Shown: in pieces, positions 1-10,705 of the stretch
Position numbering within the stretch: position 1 is the first letter of the stretch
Layout of the letters: each line of letters opens with the position of its first letter
Source: Heterostelium album PN500
Taxonomy: Eukaryota; Evosea; Eumycetozoa; Acytosteliales; Acytosteliaceae
Reading direction: 5' to 3'
Length of the DNA stretch: 64,000 bases
Assembly (NCBI RefSeq): GCF_000004825.1
Contig: NW_008805086.1
Location: forward strand, 496,001-560,000
Notes under the pieces: generated by a model
Seen by the model: only the letters and a program-made list of their open reading frames with translations
Databases searched by the model: none
What the model was told of the DNA's origin: nothing
Position numbers and translations under genes: made by a program

Positions 1-2036
1 GAGCTGCCAGTTGATAGGAAAGTTGATCTTTTTGTTGCATATTTTGAAAGAGTTCTGTTGCCAATGGATACTCGCCGCGCTGGATGACATTGGAGAGCTT
101 GAGGTTGTGAAGTGGAAGTGATTCGTGTTGCTGTGGGAGTAGAGTGAGGACAGTCGACGCCAACTGTTGAGCTTGCTGATCTTCTTTGATATTTACAAGT
201 AGATTGTTGGCAATGGCGTCGAGTGTACGTGTCTGAAGCTGTGGGAAGTGTTTCTGCTTCATCTCCAAACCGGCAGCCAATATTCTAGTGAGCAAGGTAT
301 ATCGCTTGCTTCCCACGAGACTTATGAGGATGTCGTTGAATGGTCCAACGTTTCCGACTGCCTCGCGACCCGGCAGCATATTGATTCCACTCATCAAGTC
401 GGATTGAAGACTGTCCGAGAAGAATCTAGGGTTGGAAAAGAGTGGCGCGAATCGATTCGGTACCAGTTTCAGGAAGTTGGGATAGTGTTCCGGCACCGAT
501 TCGTAGATGGCAATGGCGCAACGGATGATCAGTTGGTCGCGTGGCAACTCTTTGTTGAGGAAGTAGAACTTCTCGAGTTTCTCAATGATCTGGTCGATTT
601 CTGACTTCTCGAGGAAGGCAGCCAATTGGTTGTCCGCGTTGATCGCAGCGAATCCACCACGGCGCACAGCAGCTTGTCGACGGAATGCTTCGCCTTTTAT
701 CAGGGGATCGATCGAGTACGAGAGGAAGCTACGCATGGCAGCGACGTCGCCAATCGGGGCGGTACTCACAGCTGACCAATGACGCGCCAGCTCCTCGTCA
801 CCACGCAACTTGTGATACGCCACAAATGGCTTGTAAGCAAGATGTCCAACCATATTCGCGCCTCTAGCATACCAACTCAAAGCATGATGATAGCAATCCA
901 ATTTCAAATAGATACTGATGATCGACTCTAGAAAAGTAGTATTCTTACTTCTCCACATAAAATGTCTCAAATGACCAAACAATTCATAATGAATCTCTCT
1001 ATCTTTATCTGATTTTACTTGACTACTGTTATTACTGTTATTACTGCTGCTGTTGTTGTTATTGTCATTATTATTTGATTTTGGATCGAAAAGTGACATT
1101 GCTTCATTGTATACTATTAATGTTGAAAGTGAAGGTAATGATGGTAAATCAAGTTGATTGATAATGCTATTATTGTTATTATTGTTATTGTTATTTTGTT
1201 GAGATTCTGTTAAATTATTTTTAAAAAGAGTGAATAGTGTATATTGTGATATATCTGATCGGTTAAAGAGATGCAATATTTTCGGTTCGGAATGCATCTT
1301 GGTGAATATATAGTTGGCTAGTTTGTCGAGTAGTTGATCATTGATACGAGGAATGTTGTGCCAAGTGTATTGCTCTATAGTTCTCGTTATCCACATATGA
1401 TCTTTAATCGCGAGGAAATATGACATGAAATCATCGATGATCTGTACCACTTTGAATGGTTTCGCCTTTACTATCCAAGCAAACAAATGTCCAACGTGTT
1501 TAGGTCTATTAAACTTTACATTTTCATCAAGTAATATACTACTTGATAGAAACTCTTTCAATCTGATTGATCGATCAACTTGTACGTTAGTAAATAGATT
1601 TGATATTGGTTCGATGATTTGATTAATCATCTATTAATTACCTTTGATCTGCAAGCACATAGTTGTTTACTTCATATAGTTTCTTAATATGTTGTATTTC
1701 AATATAAATAGGATGTGATGTATATAAATGTTGTTGTGGTGATGATGATGATTTTGGTGAGTCGATTTCCTCAAAGTTCAAAGAAGATGCATTTCTATTA
1801 AAAAGTATATTGTTGCTACTACTGCTATTGTTTGAGTATGATCTTGATATTAATGATGATGATGATGATGATGAAGGTGATGTTTGTGAAACTGATGATA
1901 TATTATTATTATTTCTAAAACAGTAAGGAATGATGTGTGTTGTTGATGATGATGATTTTCCTATAACTTTAAATAAAGAATTTACAATTCTTTTATTTGT
2001 ATTATTGCTATTCCCTATTTGTTTGTATAAGATCAT
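1..2036 (-). CDS. Mitochondrial-looking helical-repeat protein, copy A (partial at left edge)
   Basis: Two exons on the minus strand: exon 1 2036-1642, an intron of 79 nt (1641-1563, GT...AG), and exon 2 from 1562 off the left edge, giving at least 652 residues. The frame joins at DQR-LKEF. Exon 2 also has its own ATG at 1630, but stops lie just upstream and the splice keeps frame, so the spliced form is preferred. The N-terminus is basic and Ser/Asn-rich without acidic residues early on, which suggests a mitochondrial presequence. The rest is Leu/Ala-rich and alpha-helical in appearance, with Asn tracts encoded near 1025-1070 and 1160-1190. No catalytic motif is visible. It resembles copy B (2916-5640) along its length, including the segment ALSWYARG matching AILWLARR and the intron position. 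The helical pattern resembles PPR/TPR-like organelle RNA-binding proteins, but this assignment is inference. Confidence 0.65.
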
Positions 2037-2262
2037 TCTCTAAATTAACAATCTGAAATAAATAAACAAACAAATGTATTTTGAACAAAAAAAAAAAAAA
2101 AAAAACGAAAATTGTCTGAAATGAATCAATTAATTGCCAAATTTGTTTTGTTTGGAAAAAATAAACAGATATTAAATTTTATTGTTCAATGAAAATCAAG
2201 AAATTATATAAATATGATTATAAAATATTTTTTAGATTCTCTAGTAATACTTTGTGAATTCT

Positions 2263-2469
2263 TTAAGAGAGGCACATCTTAATATTCATCTTATAGGAGA
2301 AATAGAAATACCTTTTAGGATTTTCGGACTGTGGGCGAGCAGGGGTAGATATGTTTAGTTTGGTTCCGATCTCATTCATGAGAGCTTTATAGTAATTGGA
2401 CGTGAATAACTTATCATGGTCAGAGATGATCTTAGATGGTAGTCCAAAGTTAACGAATACATATATCAT
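2263..2469 (-). mobile_element. Ty3/gypsy-type retrotransposon integrase fossil (fragment)
   Basis: A short stretch on the minus strand encodes part of a retroelement integrase core of Ty3/gypsy type. The recognisable parts are the FGLP...IISDHD segment around the second catalytic Asp and the following ARPQSEN segment. Only this fragment is recognisable, so the element is broken and old. Its family may be the chromovirus-like Skipper group known from dictyostelids, but the fragment is too short to be sure. It lies between the two tandem paralogues. No protease, reverse transcriptase or clear LTR pair is visible beside it. Confidence 0.75.
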
Positions 2470-2915
2470 TTTGTGTTGATGGTACTCTTATACTCTATCA
2501 TCTATTGTTTTAATGTATTTTTATTAATAAAAGTAAATATTAGTTAACTATTGCCAAACTACAGTTTATATAATGAGAATGTTAGACTCTTTTCTACATT
2601 GGAGTCTACAACACAGTTAGTGTACTTACCTCAATCATCAATTCTTGTTGAGGTGAATGAAATACTTTTGAATTTGAAGCTATATTTCTTGATTTTAATT
2701 GAATTAAAAATTTATATATCTGTTCATTAATTTCGACTATTAATAAATGAATTGTGAATTATAAAAAAAAGTTAGATGTCGATTTTGAAATAAAATATAT
2801 TAAATTAATTTTAAATAAATTGATGGATGCATGTTAATAAAAACGGTGAAAGTGAATTGTTTTGAGAGGTGATGGATGTTTAATCTGAATATTTATCTTC
2901 CACCAGTGATATTTA
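2470..2915. other. Spacer between the integrase fossil and copy B
   Basis: AT-rich spacer with no supported gene. Two short hairpin-like inverted repeats are visible, one at about 2582-2616 (TAGACTC with GAGTCTA) and one at about 2627-2655 (ACCTCAA with TTGAGGT). They could be remnants of an LTR of the neighbouring fossil or simple chance. A direct LTR copy to pair with them is not seen. Confidence 0.4.
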
Positions 2916-5640
2916 TTAAAAATAATTATTGTTATTACTATTATTATGATTATTATTATTATTATGATTGTTATATTCATGAATTATATCTTGATTGATT
3001 CTCTGTTGTAAAAACTTATTCTTAAGATAGTCTATTGATTGTTCTGAAAGTGTACATGTTGGTTTGGCAGGTAGAATCGGGTGAAGTTTATATTCGGTGC
3101 TGCTCTTGAGAATGTCAGCAACCCATGGATCATTCACGATGTCATTGGCCATATATAGTATACGCTTCGTTTCCGCTGGATATTCTCTGAGTGGTTTGAG
3201 TGCTTTGAAAAGTCGCACCAGACTCTGTGGGTCGTTATCCAACACACTGATCTTTATCAACTCGTGTAAAACAATTGGACTGATTTGTTGTTGCAGCTGC
3301 TCATTATCAGTGGCGCCAATCAACTCCTTTATGTATTGACGAATGATAGTTGCTCCGGTGTGGATGGCAGCACTCTCAGGGTTGTTGGCTTGGGCAAGTT
3401 TGAGAATCATTCCACTGTCGAGTTTGTCGACTCTGGCGAATTGGAGGAGTTCTTTCAACGATGGTGCCGACTCGGTGAGTGAGGAGAACGATGATTTATG
3501 ACGGAGATAGATATGTGTTGCCAGTTGATTGGAGAGAGCATTGCGTATGTGGTCGGTTTGTTGTGAAAGGAGAAGAGCGGCGGTTTTGACGTCGCCAGTA
3601 TCAACCAGTGCCGCCAGTCGACAATTAAGCATCGACTGTGTCCATGTGGAATTGGGCAGTCCACTCGGAACCAGTAAATCCTTGAGTGTTTTCAATGTAT
3701 GTTTGTCGATAATGTCGAGATTGGCGAGTGTTTTAGCAAGACAGAATTCAATGGTCGATGGTTGTAGCTTGATCTCCGAGTGGCTGGCACCGGATATGAC
3801 TGCTGCAGCCATGTCGAATCGACATGCATTGACCAGACCAATGAGCAGAGCATTCCAAATCTGGTGACTGTGAGAGTAGAGCAGTTGCAAATCATGCTGA
3901 TGGATAAGCAGCAACTTCAGTCCACGCTCAACATTTCCAATGAGAAGCGGACTTACAAATGCGGGTGTGGCAATCACCGATTTCAGCAGCGACGGCATTG
4001 ACTCGACGAACGCAGCGATATCAATGGATTCCGCGAGGTGAATGGTGCAGATTGCCGGCATCAGATTCTCACAGGACGGCAACATCGAATATACATCTTT
4101 CTGATTCTTAAAGTAGTGATTCTTGAGCAGAGTCGCCACTTTCATGGCGTTGTCAGTGCGGATCTTTCGGCAGTAGAGACGCAGTTGCTCGTCGTTGTCA
4201 GACGGTGCTGGCTCGGCCAGATCGAGCAGCATTCTGTTTGGTTTGAACTGAAGAAACTGCGAGATGAGCAGTTCGATTGCAGGCAACCGCTGGTACAGCG
4301 AGAGATAGTAGTTGTCCCAGAATTGCGCGGCATTGGTGTCGCGTCGCAGTCGGAAGTAAGCGAGGAACCAGCGCAACTCGGAAGCACACGGCAGCAGCTG
4401 GTGGTGCTGGTAGCGTCGCGCCAGCCACAGAATAGCCAAGTCATGGCGCTGTATCTTTAGCGAATCCAATATTACCTTTTCGAATATATGTTGAATGGTG
4501 TTGTCCTTGACCAGCTTGAGCAGCGCCTCAAAGATACGCGAGTGGAACTGGTGTTTCGGCAAGACCAGCGAGTAGCCCGTTCGGTCGGAGTTGTTTAGCG
4601 GATCGACTGGGGTGTCTACGATGACGTTCGCTTTCACCTCGTTGTAGAGCAGCAGTGTTGCAATGGTGTCTTTGTTACGCACGTTTCGCAATACCTTTGT
4701 AATGACACGGTAGGAGCAACGCGGATGTTCCAGTATCGATTGTATGGTTTCCGCTTGCAGCGTTGCAACATCTGATGTCTTGTCGTCAAAGAAGTAATTG
4801 TTGATCATCGCATCTATCGTTTGCTCGTTCAACGAGAGATTTCCAAAGTTGACATGATCGTTCAACAACTGAATCAATGGAATGAAGAATCGTGAATTGT
4901 TCTGAGTGATAGTCAACTGAAACAACAGATTGAATAAAGCATTACTAAGATATCGATTGTAAACCACCCATTTCAAAACAGGTACAAGATTATTACTTCT
5001 TTCTTTAAATAGTTGTGATACACTAATTTAATAATGATTGTTAATAATAGTTATCTTGATTGATTGTTTCGAATATATCTTATGTAGATACTTACAAAAC
5101 TTCAGCGGTATTTGGTTTAGTTTTGAAATACTCTTTTAAAACTTGATAGTCTTCAGAGTTGTAGTTTGTATTTTTGTCGAGAGTTGTTAGATCCAATGGG
5201 TTCTTTCTCGTATAGTTTATATCATCACTATACTGATGATGATTATGGTGATAATTGTAATTCGAACTATTGTTGTTATATTCACTATTATTGTTATTAT
5301 CATTTACATTTCTAATATTATTTAATCTATTGCTATAAAGATTACTATTACTATTATTACTATATCTATTTGTATTTGAAGTAGAATAATTAAATCTACC
5401 TAATAAATTAAAATTACTATTATTATATATATATTTATAGTTTGATTTCAATGGTGGGGATGTTGTTGTTGATGTTGATGTTGATGTTGTAGGTGTAAGT
5501 GCATGTGTTGTTGTTGATGATGTATTTGAAAATATAGATGATTGATATTGATGTTTTATATAATATCGAATGTATTGATAGTTGTAACTACCACAACCAC
5601 TACTACTTATTTTTGTAGTGGTATTCATTCGATTTAACAT
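2916..5640 (-). CDS. Mitochondrial-looking helical-repeat protein, copy B
   Basis: Two exons on the minus strand: exon 1 5640-5096 and exon 2 5022-2916, with a 73-nt intron (5095-5023, GTAAGT...TTAG), giving 883 residues. The splice joins EVF-VSQLFKERSNN in frame and is clearly needed, because exon 2 has coding sequence upstream of its first ATG at 4976. The first 60 residues are basic and Ser/Thr-rich, as in a mitochondrial targeting peptide, followed by an Asn/Tyr-rich low-complexity stretch. The body is Leu/Ala-rich and helical, with PPR-like segments such as RLAALVDTGDVKTAALL. The C-terminus ends in an Asn/His tract. It is the upstream tandem partner of copy A. No enzyme motif is seen; a role in organelle RNA metabolism is inference only. 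Confidence 0.7.
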
Positions 5641-5913
5641 TATATATCTATATATAGGTTGTTGTTATCTATTAATTAAAAGAATTACTCAAATTATTCA
5701 ATTTGTCATGCATTACAAAAAATCTTTGACTAAAAAAAAAAAAAAAACTAACATTTTTCACGAATCAAGTTTAGATTGGTAACTTTAAATCTACCAGTCA
5801 CCAATAAATAGATTTATAAAAGTCGAATAAAAAATAGAAAGAAATAGATATATAATTAATTAATTGTTTGAAAAATATTTGTTTATTTATAATTATTTAT
5901 TAATAAATTTAAA

Positions 5914-6493
5914 ATGAATTGCTTTTTAACTATAAAACTTTTAATTATCTATATTGCAATTTTAAAAACTGTTAATGGATATGATATTGTTTGTCAAAGT
6001 TTTTGTAATCCATATGAGATATGTAATAGGTATGAAAATGGAAGAAGGTGCATAAATAGAGGTAATATATTTTAAACTGTTAAAAGGATATTAAAAACTT
6101 TTCTAAACTGTTTTAATATTTAAAATAGAAAATAATGGATTAATAGATTTAGAAATAAAAGATAAACAAAATTGGAACAATAATGGAATTCCATATCATC
6201 TGTATGATATAAATGTTAGAAATACCAATTGTAATGAAACAATATATGCCTTTATAATTGGAAGTGATATATGTACTCGACTGAGATCAAAAGATTCCTC
6301 TAGCTATTGGAACATTGATTTAATGATACAATTGGATCGATGTATTTTAACTCCTGTTGGTGGTTTTTCAATCTCTCCTAAACAAGTTTTGAATTTCGGA
6401 TTTATCATAACTGGAGACACTCCTCCAAGCTTGAATTTTAAAGGTGTTCGTACTTTTCCTCTTGTTAACGGATCGATGGCTCTGAGTGACTAA
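5914..6493 (+). CDS. Small secreted CBM49 (carbohydrate-binding) protein
   Basis: Two exons: 5914-6061 and 6129-6493, with a 67-nt GT...AG intron (6062-6128), giving 170 residues. Residues 1-22 form a signal peptide (lysine, then a Leu/Ile-rich core, ending TVNG). A short Cys-rich segment follows (Cys at about 27, 31, 37 and 47). The second exon matches the CBM49 pattern: a W...G.PY..Y.I.V.NT opening, an I..SDIC..LR centre, a W.IDLM strand, and a late Pro/Gly segment leading to the FGFII strand. CBM49 domains bind cellulose in plant endoglucanases and are widespread in dictyostelid secreted and matrix proteins. No catalytic domain is attached, so it is probably a binding or structural protein of slime sheath, stalk or spore coat. 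It is divergent from copy B across a 273-bp shared promoter region. Confidence 0.7.
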
Positions 6494-6897
6494 ATTATAA
6501 TAAAACCATATTTTTATTGTTTTTATTTTTTAAATATTTATTTTTCAAGTTCTTCTTATGTTTAGTTTTACTTTAAAAAATAGATAATGAAAGAAATTTA
6601 ACAAATTAGGTTAATTAAATAGTTTGTTTATATTATTTTTTTTCTGTTGTTTTATTTTTTTTTATTTCTTTTCAGAAAGTTTTAAAAGATAATTTCGAAA
6701 TTATCTTTTTTTTTTTGTAATTATATATATGACAGTTGTATTATATGTATATGAAGATAAATAAGTGTATTGATTGATTAATTTTAAAATATTGTTTGTT
6801 TATATTTTATATATTTTAAAATAAACAAATTATATTTTTTGATGGTTGTTGGTTATTTTTGTTGTGACATTTTCAATTCAATCAAATTCGATTAAAT
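6494..6897. other. Spacer between convergent genes
   Basis: AT-rich convergent spacer between the CBM49 gene and the vacuolin-like gene. No ORF is supported. Its one clear feature is the perfect palindrome at 6684-6709, listed separately. Confidence 0.6.
6684..6717. terminator. Perfect 26-bp palindrome followed by a T run
   Basis: Positions 6684-6709 form an exact inverted repeat centred on TTCGAA (arms AAAAGATAATTTC and its complement), followed directly by T residues to about 6716. It lies in the 3' spacer of two converging genes. The shape is that of a hairpin with a U tail, so a transcript-end or pol III-type stop role is possible. Function is inference. Confidence 0.35.
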
Positions 6898-8862
6898 TTA
6901 CTTCTTCTTGTTGATTTGATCAGCAAAGACCAATGGTGAATTCATAAAGTTACCAACATTTTCCTGAAATATAACAAAAGAATATTAGTTTATACATTGT
7001 TATTTAAAATTGATTGCTGTTCTTTAAAATAAAACTTACAGGTGTAATATAGATGGTTGCACTTTGTAAAGCTTGAGATTTGATCTTTGCCATTTCGATC
7101 TCGAGCAATGCTGGGTACTTGGCATAGAGTTCACCCATCATTTCTTGAGCCTTTCTTTGAGCATCAGCAGCAATCAAGAGTGCCTCAGCATCACGTTGAG
7201 CCGATTGCAACTTGGCATTGGCCTCTGCGATGATGGCGTTGTTCTTTTGGACCAAGGCAATGTTGTCAGTCTCTGCCTTCAACTTGGCTTCGGTGGTCTT
7301 GATGTCGTACTCCTTGACCAAAGTAGCCTGCTTGGTGGTGTACTCGGCGGAGGTGACAGATTGTCCGGCCAACTTCTTGGCGATCTCAGTATCGAGAACC
7401 TTCATTGTTTCGATTTGGAGACGAGCCAACTCAATACCGTACTCTGAGAGATCCTTAGCGAGATTCGATTTGACACGATCTTGGATGGTTTGCACTTGAG
7501 ATTCCTCGGCGGAGAGATTTGAACCTGGCTTGGTGTTGTTGAAGTACATGACCTCTTGGAGAGTGGACAACTGGATGGCTTTACCCATGTCGGCGAATGA
7601 GACGTTCTCAATGTGCAAGAGGATTCCCTCCTTTCCGAGCTTGGTAAGTGCCATCTCTGGATCGACAATCTTGAACGCTACGACCAAGACAACACCGACT
7701 CTCAATGAATCTCTGGTTTGGAAGATCTTCAAGTTGATTTCATCGCTGGTGGCAGCCTTGTAGTTTTTGTTGTCCTCGATAGCCTGCTGTTTGGTCTCCT
7801 TACTTGGGAACAAACAGGTTTGGAGTGAAGTCGAAATGAATCCCTCAAAGTTGTGAGTTGGACTGTCGATGATGATTGGCAACGAGTTCTTTGGTGGTGG
7901 AACGATGGTGAGGATACCGTTGTTGTAGGTGATAGCGACCTCACCGGTGTGTGGGATGATACGCTTGATGGAACCGTGCTCAATGAATGGATCGGTGGCG
8001 TTGTAGAACAACTGAGCCTTCTTTGCACCCTCTGGCGCGACCAAACGGAATTGGGCGTCGACGTAGACGTATGGTTCACGACGCGACTCCAAAATCACTG
8101 GTTGAGTACCCAACCAAACCTTGGCAATCTTACCGGCTGGAATTCTCAAGATATTAATAGTTTGATGTTCGATAACCGGTTCGTTTTGATTGACGAATCC
8201 AGTGTGCTCCTTGAACTCAAAGGTTGGATCGATAATAACATGTGGACCCTCACCATAGAGAACTGGACGATTCTTTGAGAATGCCAAAGCGTAATGACCG
8301 GCTGGAACATTCAAAACATGTTTACCATATGCACCAAAGTAATGAGCAGTCTAAAGATTGATTTCAAAAAGAAAAAAGATATTACAAAAAAATTATTAAT
8401 AATTTGAAAAGTTGGAAAAACAACAAACAAAAACCAAATGAAATGATGGCAATAATTTACCTTTGAGACTGGACCAATGTATTTGACGGTGACGGTTGGA
8501 TCTGGAGTGTAGATAGTGCTGAAACGTTTACCTCTTGGATCGTACAACTCGGCAACTTGATTACGGTGACCCATGACGTATTGTGAGACATCGACACGAG
8601 TGAGACCACGACCCAATAATGGATTGTCTGTGAAGGCAGAGTGCTTGATACCGCTGTTGAAACGCTCCAAGATGATCTTTGATTGCTCCTCAGCAGAGGC
8701 ATCGGCAAAGCTTGAACGAATTACAATGTCACCAACGTTAAGAGGTTTGGTAACATCCTCGTGGTCGTGCTCCGAAGACATAGTCGATGCTTCATGTGGT
8801 GAGTACTTCTTTGAGGAATTGCTAGAGTTTGATTCAGTTGAATTTCTACGATTGTCAATCAT
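6898..8862 (-). CDS. Vacuolin-like SPFH (flotillin-related) protein
   Basis: Three exons: 8862-8461, 8350-7040 and 6963-6898, with introns of 110 nt (8460-8351) and 76 nt (7039-6964), all GT...AG, giving 592 residues. The last exon adds ENVGNF...INKKK. The protein has a charged Ser/Asn N-terminus, a central beta-rich region ([24 protein letters not shown]) and an SPFH-type second half. Its C-terminal part (about residues 390-540) is a long Ala/Lys/Glu-rich coiled coil typical of flotillin-like oligomers. Length and layout fit dictyostelid vacuolins, which coat the cytosolic face of post-lysosomal, late endocytic vacuoles before exocytosis. Naming rests on remembered family features; major vault protein was considered but its repeats are absent. 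Confidence 0.75.
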
Positions 8863-9860
8863 TTTTATTTTATTTTTTCTTTAAAAGATTATAACTAACT
8901 ATACAAAAATATTATTATATGTAACTGTTTTTGGTTGACTGACTAATTTAATATTATTATTATTAATTTGTCGATAAAAAGTCTTGCTAGAAAAAAAAAT
9001 AACTTTTTTAAAATCTGATAATTATTAACTGTGAAAAATTAATAAAAATGTTGTTGTTTTAAAGATTTAGGGGTAGATGATTGGCAGAGAGTGGGTGGAA
9101 TGCAAAAGTTTGATCAACTGTAATATCAACCGTTATAGATATCTACACTTAATATGTATTTTACTTTTGTGATATTTTTTGTTTTGTTTTGTTTGTTGTT
9201 GTTGTCAGTTAGATTGGGTATTTATAAAAGTAGCGTTGGTCAAAACAAGATGATGGCTTTTTCTGCCATTATCATTATCATTAAATTTATTTTAATTTAA
9301 TTCACACACTCAATTTACACCTTAAATCAAAGAATTGGAAAGATTTTTTTTTCATATTTTCAAAAAAGTCAAAAATAAATTAAAAACATTATCCAAAAGG
9401 GGGGTAGAGTTGCAGTCATCACCAAAGTTTCTCATTTTGCAAGATTTTTTGTTTTCAGACCGTTTCAAAATTTTGTGTTGCGATAAGGTTTTTTTTAATG
9501 CATCGAAAAAGGTTATTTTGATTTGATTTTATTTATTGAAATTTAAATTTTAATAAAGTTGTTAGCACTTGAATACACTTGACATTCTACCAGGCTAGAA
9601 TTGCAATTTTGTTTTTTTTATTTTTGTACAACACCTTTATTAATTATTTCAATTGATGACCAAAATCTAAGCTATATTAGGAAGTGAGGGATTGAGGTGA
9701 TTTGAGTATTGATGATTGTTGCTGTTGAGAAAAACACACGACATTTCTTATTGACCAGAGTATTTCATTGTCACTCGAAGTGGTGTTTGGTAATCAGAGG
9801 AGTGTTTAATTGATCGTTTCTTGATTAATTCTCAAAAATTTGGGGGTGGTGGTAGTGGTA

Positions 9861-10043
9861 AATTTGGGGAGGGTGTGTAAAAAGGGGAATCATTATTGGG
9901 GAATCATCAAAGATGATTATTGGTGAATTAGGGGAGGGTAGTAGGAGAATGATTAATAGGGATCATAATAGATTATTATTAGTGAATTTGGGAGAGTGTG
10001 TAAAAGGGGAATCATCATAGATGATTATTGGTGAATTAGGGGA
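9861..10043. repeat. Degenerate tandem repeat, two main copies
   Basis: Two copies, 9861-9935 and 9985-10043, share the order AATTTGGG, GTGTGTAAAA, GGGGAATCAT, GATGATTATTGGTGAATTA and GGGGA. Copy 1 has about 15 extra bases inside. The stretch between them repeats parts of the same unit in weaker form. It is unusually G-rich on the plus strand for this spacer. Confidence 0.6.
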
Positions 10044-10630
10044 ATAAACTGTTTAATTGACTATTTATCTTTTCTCAAGAATTCAAGGTTAGTTACCAGG
10101 TGATCTTCTTAACAAAAAAAAAAATCTAATCTATAGTTTGTTTATTGTAATTGCATTTAATCTTATAAATATCTTTGTTATTAATCACGGAGGTGAACAA
10201 TTATCAATGTAATTTAATATAGATGTTTATTGTAGTGTAGTTAACTAGATAGGTTCCTATGATAATAATAATATAATAATGTAAAAGAGAAAGATAGGTA
10301 AAAGAAACTCTGTTTGATTAATTTTTTTTAAATAAATCATTATTAGTTGTCTAATAAGATATCAAAGCTTCGAACTAATGAGTAGTTGAATATATACTTG
10401 TTATCTTAATTGAATTATGTGAAACATTATTGAAAGTTCTTAATTATTATTTAATACAGAAACCTAAAAAACAGATAATAGTCCTTCAGACAATATTTAA
10501 TAGTTTGTGCTAAATTAACGTTTTAAGTATATTGTTAAAAAACTTTATCTAACAGTTAATTATTATTATTCTTTTTCTTTTTCTTTTTGTTTTTGGTGCA
10601 CTATTTCTTAAATTTAAATTTATTTAAAAT

Positions 10631-10705
10631 ATGTTTTGCAAAACTCAATTTATTTTAATTTGCTTTATCATCTTTATTACTACTATTGCTAGTCGTAGTA
10701 GTTAA
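10631..10705 (+). CDS. Possible signal-peptide micro-ORF
   Basis: An ATG-started ORF of 24 codons reads MFCKTQFILICF followed by a hydrophobic Ile/Thr core and ASRSS. This is a convincing signal-peptide shape in an otherwise empty spacer. It may be a first exon: a weak GT donor near 10701 and an AG near 10845 would continue the frame for about 20 more residues, but this is speculative. No homologue is recognised, and chance remains likely. Confidence 0.25.
   Translation: MFCKTQFILICFIIFITTIASRSS

Noticed and set aside
6898-8862. Major vault protein as an alternative name for the vacuolin-like gene
   Set aside because: The repeated vault domains are absent and the length is too short; a single SPFH-like unit with coiled coil fits vacuolin better.
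9335-9526. 63-codon plus-strand ORF in the long spacer
   Set aside because: It has no real ATG start and reads Lys/Phe-rich text typical of A/T runs.
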